Below are positions 1 to 13,102 of a stretch of DNA of 64,000 nt, in pieces. The notes below the pieces were generated by a model. The model was not told the DNA's origin and did not search any database. It worked only from the letters and a program-made list of their open reading frames with translations. Position 1 is the stretch's first letter; each line of letters starts with the position of its first letter. The stretch spans positions 153,603 through 217,602 of the forward strand of contig VWZF01000360.1 of the NCBI GenBank assembly GCA_013396755.1, written 5' to 3'. Both the position numbers and the translations under genes were made by a program. The stretch comes from Sclerurus mexicanus. Its lineage: Eukaryota; Chordata; Aves; Passeriformes; Furnariidae.

Positions 1-1420
1 GAAAAATTCAAACTGTTATCCAGAACATTATGACAGGAGAGGAGTTCCAGCTAACTCATACATCAAAGTGAATGGTCCGTAACAGGGGTGAGGTTACCAT
101 GATTGTTGTCATGTTTTAATATGTCTTTATCTCTGTTTCAGATGCACCCTGCAGATTACTCCCTCTATGTCTGTAAAATGCTTTGAAGACTCATGTATTT
201 TCAGTATATTTATTAGAGAACACTTTATCCTGTCTGCATATAAATGATACCCACTCTTACCAATGACAAATTAAACATCAAAGATGCTTTTCTAAATTTT
301 CAGATACATTGATTTGTACTCTCATATATTTATAATCTTTAGCAACCAAGTAAGTTGTTACTGCCTTGCAGCATTTTTCTGAGGAAAACTAGGCTTGGCA
401 GGTAGTAATACTAATTATTTTAAGACAAACCTGTATTTTGTGTTTCTCATATTGCTCCAATAAATTTCTTCAGGCCCCTTTTCAGCAAAAGAGCTGCAAG
501 ATATATGCCAAGCATGGAAACAACAAGCCAAGACTGAGGCAGCTCCTTCACTACCCTACTCTTTCAAGCTACAGTCATTCTTTCAAAAGGCTGTTGTGTT
601 ATTGCTGAAGGAGAAGCAGCAGAAAACATCACATTTTTTTCTAATAAATACATAAACCACTACCAACTGAAAAATAACCATCAGTTAATAAATAATTGGC
701 AGCAATAATTCAAGCCAAAGTATAACAGTTATACTAATTTAAATTAATAAACAGTTTACATGTTAGATATTGAATATTTTTTCCTTATGTACTATAGGCT
801 TTCTTCCCAAGAACAAGATTTGACTTGAGATATGGCTTCCAGCAGAAAAACAGAAGGACGTGAACTACCTTTTCAGGTAATAAGAAAGCATCTCTTCTCT
901 TTTTATTCATTTAATAAATATCAAGCAGGATCTCTAGCAAGGGTATTAAAGTCTCCAGCTGCATGTTCTCCTCTGACAGAGCCTGAAGTCACAGTGCCAG
1001 CTTCCAGAACAATGCAATACCTGCTAAGCAATCATTAAACTTTCTTACTGATATCTTCAATCAGGAAACATTACTTGGAACAAGAGCTGGAACTTGGGCA
1101 TTTCATGTACCCACTGAGTATGTTAACTATCTAGAAAACAACATTTTAGTAGAATATAATGTCATCCTAAGGAAACTTGTTTCTGAAGAAGGAAGGAAGT
1201 CTGGGAAAACTCATTCAATTTGACTTAATTCACCCACAGTTCTGACATAAAGCTTTCCCTTCAGACCCTTCACCATCATTTTGATGGGTTTTAGTTTACC
1301 TGAACTTGACTCCTTCCTATGCCCCACGTTCTCATCTCAGAAACCACTTGGAACAAGAATCTTACCAGCTTCTGATTACAATACTCAAGATTCATCATGT
1401 GTTCACTGCAATATACAAAA
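1..1420. other. Unassigned AT-rich stretch
   Basis: No gene, RNA gene or recognisable repeat was found. Open frames are short (68 codons at 832-1038) and lack codon structure or known motifs. The DNA looks like ordinary avian intergenic or intronic sequence. Confidence 0.6.
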
Positions 1421-1627
1421 TAATTTTTTTACAGTGAGAACAATCATTCACTGGAACAACCTCTCCAGGAAGCTGGTAGAGTCCCTGTCACTGGAAATTT
1501 TCAAGACATGGTTGGATTGTTGCATAATCTCATCCAGGCTGTCTTTCCCAAGAGAGGTTAGGCAGGATGATCTTTAGGCTTACTTTCCAATCTGGGTTGT
1601 TGTGTGGTTCTGTGTTTCTGTGATTCC
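1421..1627 (+). mobile_element. CR1 LINE, 3' end fragment
   Basis: The stretch follows the 3' untranslated end of avian CR1 in the sense direction. It has the 'gtgagaac..cactggaacaacctctcc' type block near 1434-1465, the 'gatggttggattgt' type block near 1508, and a tail near 1610-1627 resembling the CR1 ATTCTGTG-type terminal repeat (tgtgtttctgtgattcc). Only about 200 bp remain, which fits the usual severe 5' truncation of CR1. It carries many substitutions and so is an old copy. It encodes nothing. Confidence 0.85.
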
Positions 1628-4240
1628 AAGTTCAGAGGTGTTGTTCCTGGACTGGAGGGGTGGGATCTGACCCAGCCTCTACCAGGTTTTATGTGACTGT
1701 TCTGTTAGACCTGGTACCATATTCCTTTTTAGCTAAATATTCCAAGGTAACTCTTAACAGAACTCCCATTCCCAGAATATTCTACATCATGATATTGACT
1801 ATGTACGTTAGATAGATTATGAATATGCAGAACTCTTCGTATTCAGGATTATTGCCTTAAACACTAAACTAATGAATATAAGGATAATGAGATTTTAAAA
1901 ATATTATTTCAAATCCTTTCTTAAAAATCCCTGACTTGAAAAAAATTAATTATGAATTACATTGAGAATGGCAAATACATAGTCTTAATGATTAGACACA
2001 CAACACTCTGAGTTGTATAAATTATGGAGTAGCTTACTAAATTCTCTCTTTGTAAGCAATTGAAGCAATTTTTTCCCCCTGAGAGATATTCCATTATACA
2101 GGAACTGCAGGACTCACTCCATCACTCTACAGTGCATTTATTAAAAAAAAAAAAAAAAAAAAGAGTAAAAGACTGTGAAGAAAAAAAAATGGCAAATATT
2201 ACAGGTCAACTGCTTGCCTTAATTTTGAAAAGAGTAGGAAGGCCTGTTCACTGTACAACAAAAAATCATTGGGATTATTCTGGACTTTCATAACTGTAAG
2301 ATAAATAAAATTTACACCAAAATAGCTAATTACTGCTGACTGCAGCAAACTGTTAAAAATAAATCTACAGAAATAATTTGCCAATTTCTTGGTAACACAA
2401 AATCATCTGGTTTCATGAAATACTTCAGCAAGAAAATAATGTGAATTTTCAAACTAATTCAAGTTCTTAAAAATTATTTTTGGTCTATTTAAAAATTGTA
2501 AGATCGTCTTTTCTGAGTTAGATGTTTTCTTTGTACTAATGATCTGTGTCATGTAATGCACGTCAGTCTCAGACTTCTGAGACCAACAAATAGTTCAAAT
2601 CATGTTGCATTCACCTAATTAAGATAATCTTGGCAAATGGGCCAATGCATTCTGCAATGCCATACAATGCATTTCTAAAGCTTTGTTTGTGGCAAGTGTC
2701 ATTTTTCCTACTATACAGTCCAATTATTTTTCTTCAGCAGGTTCATATCAAGTACTGTGGGCTGTTGGAGGGAGACAGTGATAAAAGAGTTCTCCACATC
2801 CATTCCATCTTTCTCTAACCTTGTTTGATCTTTACTTCATAACATCATCTGACATGTAACATCATTTCACCACCATTTTATCTGCTCATCTGCTGATTGC
2901 TTTCCTGACACTTTGGCCTCCAGTAATACCAGCTCTGATTGTTATCCCATCTTTTGCTAAGATAGAAAAAGAGTTTCAGTTTTGTCTCTCAAATGTGTAT
3001 ATTGAATTTTGATTGCACAACAACTGTTCAACTATCTACCCACTAGCAGTTTTAAACATTGCTTTTTACAGATGAACATGTTTGAAAAGGAAAATACATA
3101 AAGATGATTATTTGAGTGTAGTCTGTTTATCAGGCATGTGAACGGTAACCAAATAATATCTACATGTTTTTGAGTTCTTTTTATATGGATCCTCTATCAA
3201 GTGGTTTGACAACCAAGACACAAAAAAATAATCAATTTGAAGGTTGCATATATTCTAAGTGAGAAAAAAAAAAACAACAAAAACCAACCAACCAGCCAAA
3301 AAAACCTATCTCTTAACTACAACAATGGTCTAGTGGGAATTTGAATCAGTTATGCCACCTAGCCTAATGACCAAACTAGAGAATGAAAAAAAAGCTCAAA
3401 AGAAAAATAAAAAAATAAAAAGCTCACTCAAAAGCTTGCAGAGGTGAAGGATTCCTCTGAATGTGTGAATGAAGTCTGGACACATAAACCAGAAGTTCCT
3501 CACACGTGGAACTGATTTGACCCACTGCCTGTGGCAGGGTAGATAGGGACATTGAGCAGGCAGTGCTGGCTACATTTTTGATACTGTTTAACACGTACTG
3601 CTGTACTGAGATCACCATCAAAATGTGCAGCTGGATGAATTTCCCTTATCTGTTGACCCATGTGGAGCTATACGCTTGTGGAGCTGGATGGATTTCTTGT
3701 TGCAATGCTCAATAAGTGCTTGACAGGAAAGATCCATGCTACCTGTCCAGCACTGCTCAACTCAGTTTTGAAGCCAGAGTGAACACAATAGTCACATCAT
3801 GAATTTTCGTTTGAATTAAAAAGCCAAAAACAAAACCAAAAAAAGCAAAGCCAAATCAACAAATTGCCTTTCTCCTCCATAAAAATGAAGTGGTGACATT
3901 GTCAACTCTCACAAGTTGCCCATAGATTTACTTTTTCTTTACAGTTTCAGACAGGAATTGACATTTCAGTGTGCAATATCATGAAGATCCAGGAAAGTGT
4001 ACTGAGAGCATCTTTCTGAAATAATAAGGCCAAGAATGGCAGATGGAGCTTAATAAGATATTGCTTTCAAGATATTGTGATGGTAATTAGGACAATTAAG
4101 ATGTTGCAGAAATTAATGCAACAATTCTTCTAGTGTGCTGGAACATTTGCATGATAATCTACAACCTACCCAAACACATAAAACTTTAATATTTCTGAAT
4201 TCTTTCCTCCTCAGAACAGAATGACATCATCTTTTCATTT
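1628..4240. other. Unassigned stretch with poly-A tract
   Basis: Mostly unremarkable AT-rich DNA. It contains a run of 20 A at 2143-2162 and A-rich low-complexity DNA at about 3260-3306. A 66-codon antisense open frame lies at 3424-3621 that I could not assign. No splice-bounded exon or RNA gene was seen. Confidence 0.55.
2143..2162 (+). repeat. Poly-A homopolymer
   Basis: Twenty consecutive A. No recognisable retrogene or SINE body precedes it, so it is treated as a simple repeat rather than a retroposon tail. Confidence 0.8.
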
Positions 4241-4352
4241 AAAAAAAAAAAAAAACAACACAAAAAACACCAAAACCCACCAACCAACCAACCAAAAAAA
4301 CCCCCCAAAACCAAAACCAACCAAACAAAAAACAACAAAAAAACCCCAACAC
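4241..4352 (+). repeat. A/C-rich low-complexity tract
   Basis: About 110 bp containing almost no G or T: a run of A followed by irregular AAC, AACC and CCAA units. The open frame across it (4221-4427) is Lys/Asn/Pro/Thr biased only because of this composition and is not a gene. Similar tracts lie at about 3260-3306 and 57718-57830. Confidence 0.85.
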
Positions 4353-4995
4353 TTTTACCTTTATGTGAAATTTCTCAGTATTACTAAATTAAATGCTATC
4401 CAAAGCACTTCCTCTATTGCAGTGTAATCAGAGATATTTTATTTTTATTATTTTGAAATATGATGTTCCAGAATAATCTATATGTGATAATTAAAACAAT
4501 TAAGAGGTTTCCCACCAGATTTTAATAGAAAGAATTGCTTCTACTAAGCCTATTTTCACTGAGAAATTATTTAGAATTTCTATATTTTAACTTATCCAAA
4601 ATTAGCATACTTATTTCGGGTTGTAGAATTCATTAAGAACCCTAGTTAATACTTATTTTCTCTTGCGGCTCTGTTCAGGTCCTCATGATTCACTCTTTCC
4701 AGTGGGATTCCTATGATAGCCTCAGAAATTTTGTTCAAACAGAGATTTACAGCAGATAAAAAGAACAGGGATACATGACACCTTGAATGGTATTTCTTAA
4801 AGCAAAAAAGCAGAACAAGAAAAGTTAACCTGAGTGGAATATCTTCCTCATAATCCATTCTTTCTCTTCCAAATGAGGAAAGAAATAGGAATAAAAGTAA
4901 AATAAAATATTTTAACAACATGAAATTAAAAATATTTTAAAGTAATCAATTTTGTGAACAGTTATTTTTTCTTAGAGAAACAAGAACACAGAAAC

Positions 4996-5074
4996 AAGCA
5001 CAGAAACAATCTGTGCTTATCTACTGCCAGTTCTACTTCTGTATGAAAATGAACTTTTAGAAACAGAAGTAGAA
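4996..5074. other. Two adjacent perfect inverted repeats
   Basis: AAGCACAG (4996-5003) pairs with CTGTGCTT (5011-5018) across a 7-nt loop. TTCTACTTCTGT (5031-5042) pairs with ACAGAAGTAGAA (5063-5074) across a 20-nt loop. The stems are perfect but short, below a typical miRNA precursor. Function is unknown. Confidence 0.6.
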
Positions 5075-6060
5075 ATTACTATTATAAATGAAAGTAAACT
5101 TTAAAGTTTTTATTCTGCTCAGGTGGAAAAATTAAACATAAAAATATCCTGTAAAAATTACTGAAAAGATGACTCCAGATAAGAGATCACATCTTTTCCT
5201 TTAAGAACAAGGAAATATATTTTTATGCTGTATTAAATTTATTTTATGCAAACCATAGAAAAATTAACAGAAATTAGTAGAAGATCATGTGATGTGTGAA
5301 ATATGTTTGAGAACTATTGCAAAAGTATTACATGTCTTTTCACATCTTATTTTATTTCTGAAGAGGTCCATAACTGTTTATGTATTATTGCTACTGTTTT
5401 GTAGTTATCTCTAATGTATGAACCTTCATGTGAAATTGTCTTGAAAGCCTAAATTTCTCATAATTGCAGCTTGTTAGTAATCAATTTGGTGTATATACAT
5501 CAGATATTCTTCTGCCTGTGTCATCAATGTCTTATTTTGCACCCATGACATCATCTGTTTCATACTGGACTCCTTTTCGGACTTCACAGATGTTACTAAG
5601 TATTTAGAATTTTAAATTAAATTAACTCATATATTATAATTTGGATAGGCCTTAAAACATATTACAGAAAATTTCACTCAGAGAGAAGAAAAAATCTAAG
5701 CACACAATTTTGAAGATAGCTTATCAGTTTGTTCTCCTTAGTTAAAATGTTTTCTTTGCTTGCTTGGCAATAATGAAGACTATTAGTTTTGAAGTGCCAT
5801 ATAAACTGAGAACTGCTGTATTTATTCTCCAAATAATTACATGCTGGAGACAGAGTGTCAATAAAGTACCTTTACAAAGTATTTTTTCCACTTTATTGTG
5901 TGAAAAGAGGGGTGAACATTGTCCATTAATAATTCTGTGACATTATGGAAAGTTCTAGCACAACTAGTACATTGTGCAAAAGTACATTGTCTGGTATTCT
6001 TCCCAGGACTGTGTCCCCACCACCTTAAATGTCACACTATCCTCTACTCTCTCACTGCAG

Positions 6061-6168
6061 GAGATGAATTTGCTGTGGCAAAGAAGTCTTCCAGCTGTGA
6101 TTCCTAACACAAATACAGCTGAGGGAGATAAACCAAGTGGTGGGAATGCACCTCCAGGGAGGGATTAA
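6061..6168 (+). other. Possible terminal exon (acceptor site plus short open frame)
   Basis: A strong acceptor-like sequence (pyrimidine-rich, ending ctcactgcag at 6060) precedes DNA that is open in two frames. One frame runs 36 codons to a TAA at 6166-6168; the other runs about 15 codons to a TAA ending at 6107. No canonical AATAAA was noticed close downstream. Such sites occur by chance in this much DNA and the peptides match nothing I know, so this is only a candidate. Confidence 0.12.
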
Positions 6169-7529
6169 ATGCATGAGTTTACAGCTAGAATAAGAGATTT
6201 CAGAGACCTGGTACTGTGGCAATAGGTTTATCTGGCTCCAAAGGCATCTTTCGCAGAAGGAAAAAATGACATTCTTAAAGCAATTCTAACTACAAAAGCC
6301 AGAGCGTACCCTTTAGACATAACATTTTTTTTCTGAAGTATGTTTTTACCTTTTCTTGTTCCTTGCTTTCTAAACTTACAGTTGAATGATTGACCTAACC
6401 TCTACACAAAAGTGTATAACTTTTTTCTCTGGTATTTTGTATTGAAGAAATCTCCTAAAATGCACATCTTATAAAGTATTCTTCTGGTATTTGTTATAAT
6501 GTTTATAGAGTTGAAAAAAATCACTAATACAAAAAATTACATAAGCTGTGTAACCACTATTTAAAGATATTTCATTTATATTTTATGAAGTTTTATTAAA
6601 AAAGTAGCATGTCCCATATAAAAAAAAATAGTTTTTCAAAGTTCAGAATATAACAATACAGTATATGTAAAAAATTATATAAAATTATACTTGTCAACCA
6701 ACCTTAGCAAACTATAAAATTATTGTCTTTCTAAATATGCAGTTACTATATTACCAATACAAAGACCTCAGTCTGCTTCTACAAAACAGTTCTTTAGGTG
6801 CAATCTTAATGACCAGGTTTGCAGAATATTAGAGCACTATCATCAGTACAGGAAAAGTACCAGTTTCCTTCTTCCTCTACCATCTCTTCCCCCTTGCTCC
6901 CACCTAACACCCAAAGAAGTTATGTGCCTGCAAAAGGAAAATCAATTATAAAGAGGGATTACATGCCATATGGAGAATGCAAAATGCACTCATCATTTCT
7001 AGGATCAAAATGGCTGAGACAAAAGGAACAAGTATGACAATCCACACTGCAATTCTTCACACCAGCTGTAAGTTTCAAGCTCAGATATCTTCCTGCAGGT
7101 TTCAATAGTTGAAATAAAGCATGTATTACAGTTCTTGAAAAGGCATATTAACTTTATACATTATAAATATGTGCCTTGCCTTCCCATTTTGAACTTGCAG
7201 TTCATTTATTTGCAGACCACTGACGTTGCATATCAGAATGCAGGGATGAGCGTGTTCTTCTGTTTAGAGTATTACAGACTGGGCATAAGTTACTTCAGTT
7301 TGGTCTTTCATGACTTAAAATGTATGAATTTCTTCAGCTTAAAGTATTTTAATTGGACAATGTTTCTTCTCTGACCCTTCATTACATTATCTGTAGTCTT
7401 TTAAAAGAGCAGAAGTGGGTTTCATTTTTGTAATACAGGGTTTTAAAGTATCCTCATAAACATACACTGTTAACTTTTCTGTTTGACAGTTTCAAAGTTT
7501 ATTAGGTGATAAATTGAGAACAGTACCAG

Positions 7530-8112
7530 TATTATGGTTTAACCCCCGCTGGCAACTAAGCACCACATAGCCACTGACTACCCTTTCCCTGATGAGATGG
7601 GTGAGAAAATCAGAAAAGAGTGAAAACTCATGGGTCTCAACCCATAAAAACAGTTTAATAGGTAAAGCAAAAGCCACACACACAAGCAAAGCAAAAGCAA
7701 AACAAAGAATTCATTCACTACTTCTTATTGTCAGGCAGGTGTTTTGTCATCCCCAGGAAAGCATGGCTCCATCATATAACAGTGACTTGGGAAGATAAAA
7801 CCCATCACTCCAAATGTTCCCATCTTCCTTTTTCTTTCCCTGTATTTATATGCAGAGCACATGGTATTGAACATGGTGCTGAACATACATTTGGTCACTT
7901 TGGGTCATCTGTCCTGACTGCGCCTCCTTCCATCAGCTTGTGCACCCTCAGGGCAGTATGAGGAGTAGAAAAAGCCCTGGTGCTATGTAATCACTGCTCA
8001 ACAATAAAAACATCCCTGTGTTATCCGTGTTGTTTCTAGCACTAATACAAAACATGGCCCCATACTAGCTTCTATGAAGGAAATTAACTGTACCCCAGCC
8101 AAAACCAGCACA
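7530..8112 (-). mobile_element. Solo LTR, avian endogenous retrovirus, family A
   Basis: A 583-bp LTR in antisense orientation. Read on the minus strand it begins TGTGCTGGTTTTGGCTGG at 8112 and ends ...GGTTTAACCATAATA-like at 7530, where the terminal CA has decayed to TA. The flanks carry the same 5-bp target duplication, ACCAG, at 7525-7529 and 8113-8117. A minus-strand TATA-like box (CATATAAATA) lies at 7843-7852 and an ATTAAA poly-A signal at 7654-7659. There is no gag, pol or env sequence on either side, so this is a solo LTR. I recognise the family as a common avian ERV LTR, and a plus-strand relative lies at 41466-42020. It could in principle act as a stray minus-strand promoter. Confidence 0.9.
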
Positions 8113-9229
8113 ACCAGAAATATGGATAACAGCAAAAAAAATGGATTCTATTTTAAGTCTGTACAGAATCTAAAGCCATGAACACCAGTTCTCTTGTTGA
8201 AAATACTATAGATGTTTATTAACCTTCAACTGCCTGTGGTGGAAATACTGCCTTTATTTTTCTTTTATTATTTCTTGTGATTTCTATTGCTTGATTCAGC
8301 CATGTTTTGAATTTGATTTTCACAAATTTAGCAGAGTAAAACATGTAAAATCTTCATAAAGAGAGTTTTTGTTGAACTGAGAACAGATGGAAGCAAGCAA
8401 GCAATAGCAATGTCAATACGTCAACAAATTATAGTTTGTCTCTTGAGGCAATCCCACTGGGCTCAAATTCATTACCTTTACTTACACTGAATAATTATAC
8501 AGATTTAATTTCACAAGAGAGGCTACATACAAAGTAGAGTATTAAATGCAACTAATGAATGTAGAATCAGGTCCACTGACAGAAACAGAAGTGCAATCAT
8601 TGCTCTATTCAAGATATGCTGAAACAAGCCAAATACTAGTATTCTAAACATACAATCTCGTTCATGTGCTTGAACTTGCAACTATTTTTTTTAAATCTTA
8701 CTTCTATACTAACTATTCATCTCATTTACTTTGTGAATTATGTATGTTGCTTAAATCCACTTAAAACTGTGAAATCTCTGTGACATGATGAAGCAAAGGG
8801 AAACATGTGAGCATAACGTTTATAATAGATTTTGCACATCTGTCTTTTAGTAAGACAACACAAGTATCATTGTACATGCAAAGTCTCTGAGATTAGATGA
8901 CTCAATTAAGAGATCCTTGGCTTTGATTCATTGCATCAACAATAATCAATAATAATATCATCAGTTTGCAACATTTTGTAATAGAAGTGTTATTTAGGTA
9001 ATTATAAAATATATTGGGTTTTTTGACAAACAATAAGGTCTCACGAGAGCTGCGCCCAAGCTAACATGGTTGCAACAATCCAGGCTCTACCAAGAATATA
9101 GAAACATCACCCAAGCATGAAGAGAATGGATAATGAAATGCAAAGCTTAACTGTAGTTAAATGTGGCATTGGAAGTGATTGACAGGAAAGGCCTCTGTCT
9201 TCAGTTTGCCAGCCAAAGATAGACTGCAA
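8113..9229. other. Unassigned stretch
   Basis: No gene or clear repeat. The final 200 bp (about 9030-9229) may belong to the CR1 fragment that follows, but the match is too weak to call. Confidence 0.5.
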
Positions 9230-9640
9230 AAATATGTTCCTACAGGTAGAGAACTTTAGGACAAAGGACACAGAAATAGAAGAGGTTCTTGATAGCTTCT
9301 TTGTCTTGACTGATAAATCTCTCCTCAGGCTCCCAGGCTTCATCCTCAAGGCAGGGTGGCAAAGGGGAAACATGATCCACAGCAGAATGAAATATGGACC
9401 ACATAAGCAAACTGGACATCTGCAAGCCCATGACATCCACTGTGTTGTACCTAAGATGGCTGAAAGTGCTGGGTGATACCATTGGGAGGTCTTGTTCACA
9501 AGGAGAGTTTCCTTAGGATTGGGAAGGATGAATTAATTCAATCTTCAAGAAAATCAAGAAGGATCTGGGCAACTATGGATAGTTGTCCTGATCTTAGTCC
9601 TTGTGAAAGTAATACATCAAAATTTTTTTTGAAACCATAT
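9230..9640 (+). mobile_element. CR1 LINE, internal ORF2 fragment
   Basis: The plus-strand translation around 9264-9350 (DTEIEEVLDSFFVLTDKS...) follows the CR1 ORF2 linker between endonuclease and reverse transcriptase, where intact copies have a 'vLNsFFasVFT'-like motif. Near 9540-9580 it resembles the stretch leading into the first reverse transcriptase block ('..kEDLGNYr..'). The frame is broken and there is no catalytic YADD or 3' end. It is therefore an old internal remnant, not a simple 5'-truncated insertion. The 130-codon antisense frame over 9107-9499 is a shadow of it. Confidence 0.7.
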
Positions 9641-12600
9641 ATAATGATAAACAGGACAAGAAGTCAACTGAAAATAGTCGGTATGGACCCTTGCTGCAGG
9701 TAAGAAGTCAAGGTCCTAAATTTGGGACCTTCTCTCTCTTGCCCCAAAAAACACTTTTTTTTCCTCTAGTTATAAATATTGCTTTCTCTGAATAAATGTT
9801 TTTTTTTCCTTTCCTCTGAAAACTAGGATGTTTTAAATTTATAAGCTGATGCTGCTATATCTGAAGTCTATAGTTGTTGAACATAGTCCAGTTTACACTA
9901 GTGTAACTAAAAGACTTTGGGTTTTTATGGTGCTAGATTTTTGTTTACAGTTCAAAAGGGAAAATATAATTTGATTTGCAGGGTTTGAAATGATTTATGT
10001 AGCATTTGCTGGCTGCTGTAATCAAAATTGAAGAACTTATATTATACTCTGTACACAGTGATCTAAGATCCCATTTATAAGCCTAATACAACATATAATA
10101 GAATACTGAGCAATCAATCAAGAAATTGAGACACTGATGACTAAATTATACAAAATGTGAAAGATTCATGACTCAAGTGCTGAAGTGGAATTTTCAGGGT
10201 ACTGTAAATATCAGATAATTCAGCCTACATTAATGCAAGTTCATAAATTCCGTTTACAAACACATAGTCATGTGGAAAAGAGAAATATAATATACCACAA
10301 GTAAGACATTTCTCTCCTCAGAAACATGATTTTCCTATTTCATATTTTAACCAAAAATGCATTCCAAGACACAAATATTGTACTGAACAGCACACAACTG
10401 AAAAAAAATATATGTCTTAATAGAAGATATTTTTCCATTTGCACTAGGAAATGAAAAAAATACTTGTCTCAAAGTTACACACATTGAAAATCACCTTTGC
10501 CTTCTGTAACATTATGGGCAAATCGGAGGCAAAATCATAGCTGACATATATTTCTTATGAATTGTAATTCAATAAAATTCTTACTAACAGACCTAACTAC
10601 TCTTTAATTTATAGGCATTGCTAAATGCTATTGTTTTTTATGTACTGAAATATTAAAAATAGTTCTTTATATAGCAGAAAAATGAGGAATACTGCACTAT
10701 TTCAGAATGTAGTAATATGACTTCAGGGTCACTGACTTTTCATTTTTTCTACCTTTTCCCTTGCTTTGAAAGTTTACTCTGGGAGGAAAGTGCTATTTCT
10801 TGTTATGTGTTAGCACAGGGAGGCTTGGCATTGAAGCAGAACTTCTACACAGTTCCGTAAAACAAAGAATAATTAAAGGTTACTGACACTGGCAAGTATA
10901 ACTGAACCACAGAAAAGTTGTATGAAGTCTTTCCTGGAAGTTCTGTCCTGGAGCTGAGTGGACTTTGGGGGCTGACATTGACATTCAATGGGTCATCATA
11001 TTGAGTTGTCTACAAATGTAGCTTGACTTCTGCCATACATAAAACTATGAGAACGGATATCAACCTTCTTCTACCCCCATCTGATCATGGGAAATCACTT
11101 TGTAATGGAAAAATATTAATTATGTCAGTCTCAAACTCTTTTGTTTCATTTTTTCTCTAGTGTGTCAAACACAAATTCCCAAATTCCAAAACATAAAAAA
11201 AAAAAAAAATGTTAAATGGGAAGCATAAGACAATTGTCCCTTTAAGTAGCTGTTTGCCTTCTACGTTAGATTTGCCTCGAGGTAGTTTTCTTCAGTGACT
11301 TTGTCCTTGACCTGTTTTGACAATAACAACTTTCAGCAGTGGAAGTGAAGACTGAGGCTTTGAGCAGCAGAGAGCTGTATGGTGCTATCATTTTTTAAGC
11401 AGAACTCTATACTGAGCTGCATGAGCTGCATAAACTTCTTTATGTAAAACATTGACACACTTTGTTTAGAGTAAGAGTTGAATCTACTTTCCAGCATGTT
11501 ATCAATGGTTCTCAGCACAAATCAATAAAATAATTTGGACAGCTTATAAAATAATTTGGATTATTGTATTCTGTATCAATGTTGGTTTTTTGGCTCTACA
11601 TTGTCTCATTTTTTTTAATAAGAAAATGAACATTAGAAGTCTGACAGGGTTTTAAGTTTGTTTTCTCTGGATTAAGGGTATATGAATTGGTATATTCTTA
11701 AGTGGAAAGGAAATGTTACATGTTATACTGCTGTAAAGTATCAGTGTTGGAATAAAGGAAAAAAATCCTCATTCTTTTATTGTAGGTACCTTAAATTACT
11801 TTTTATTTGGCAGTTCTCCAACAACACAGAGTTCGTAGTTGACCTGTTATGACAAGATCTCTTATAAAGGACAAAGAAGAAACTGCAACCCTAAGGTTAA
11901 ATGAAAGCAATTTCTAATAAGATATCATATTTATTTAATAAAGTCATGGCTATAACCTTATCTAGCATAATATTAATATTTCACTATGTCTAATAGAACA
12001 TGAAAAGTTCTGCAGTATTAGTGAGAGTTTCTTTATATAGTTCATGTATTAAAATGTTTTAATTTTCAAATTACTCATGTATGATGCTTGAATAGACTAA
12101 GTTGTGTCACCAGTAATAAATGTGCAACATGATTTTAATGGCAAATTTTAATATTGTTGCAAGAATTAGTTGGGTAATGCAACTTGTTGATTTCAGTCTC
12201 TGCTGGCAAATGTTTACTTGTTCAGAACGACACAAATACCAACATACTACTTTTGATGACTCATTTTGAAAATATTTGGTAATTTCTGGTGGCATTTCTC
12301 TGAGAGCAATAGACCCCACAGCTGTTTCCTCTTAAGTTAAATACTAAATATTTACATTCCTAGATTCTCTTAAACCTATATTTTCACACACTCACATAAT
12401 GAAATAGTTTCAAGATACAGACAGAATGAAAGGTATGAAATTTGTTGAAGCAAGAATACCTGCAAGCCTTTGGTTAGGACACCCAGGTGGTCTTATGATT
12501 ACAAAGCAGGATTTAGAAGATATTTCAGATTGACTGCTCTTCCAGAGCAACACAACTCATTGTGTTATATTCCTAGAAGACTGCCCTTCCTTCATCTATG

Positions 12601-12861
12601 AAAAAACCTGATACTGAATGTCATATCAAAATATAAGCATGGTTTCTGTAGTATATTTGACATACGTTAAAACATGATACAAAACCATGTTACAATTTCA
12701 GCTCTATCCTGTGAAAAGAAATAAAACGCAAGCCAATGAATTCTTTCACCAGGATCATTGTGGAAAATTTCCAGATTACTAATTAGAGGAGAAAGATTTA
12801 CTTTCCTCCATGGACTTTATTGATACATTATTCTGTTTTTTCAACACAATCCTTACACATG

Positions 12862-12886
12862 CAACTGTACTTATTCAGTACAGTTG
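12862..12886. other. Inverted repeat
   Basis: CAACTGTAC (12862-12870) and GTACAGTTG (12878-12886) form a perfect 9-bp inverted repeat around a 7-nt spacer. Each arm contains a MYB-like AACTG core. It may be chance. Confidence 0.5.
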
Positions 12887-13057
12887 TATTTCTCACTAAA
12901 AAACACAGTGAGACAGCCATGTTCATTGGTTATGGTATGTAACAAATCTTTTTATTCCCCTCTGTGCAGCTTGATAGAAACAACATTATAATCAACTACA
13001 TAAACATATAATTATGCTCTATTGTCTGCAATTCTCTTGCAGGGACCTTCTTACATC

Positions 13058-13102
13058 TCTTTGTTAACAAAAATATTAATGTTAAACTACAGTTAACAAA
13101 GA
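13058..13102. other. Inverted repeat with GTTAAC half-sites
   Basis: TCTTTGTTAAC (13058-13068) and GTTAACAAAGA (13092-13102) form a perfect 11-bp inverted repeat separated by 23 nt of AT-rich DNA. Each arm carries a GTTAAC palindrome and a CTTTGTT-like (SOX/TCF-type) core. Confidence 0.5.

Larger units (their letters stand above)
4353..7529. other. Unassigned stretch
   Basis: Apart from the hairpin pair at 4996-5074 and the acceptor-like site at 6061, nothing recognisable was found. A pyrimidine-rich block at about 6860-6905 and a good donor-like site (gtaagt, near 7069) were seen, but no coherent gene structure. Confidence 0.55.

Noticed and set aside
3424..3621. 66-codon antisense frame with a helical look (..LSTLPQAVGQISSTCEELL..)
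   Set aside because: A faint resemblance to the C-terminal helices of perilipin-type proteins crossed my mind, but upstream frames are full of stops and the similarity is too short to support a pseudogene call.
9107..9499. 130-codon antisense frame
   Set aside because: Shadow of the sense-strand CR1 ORF2 fragment; no independent coding features.
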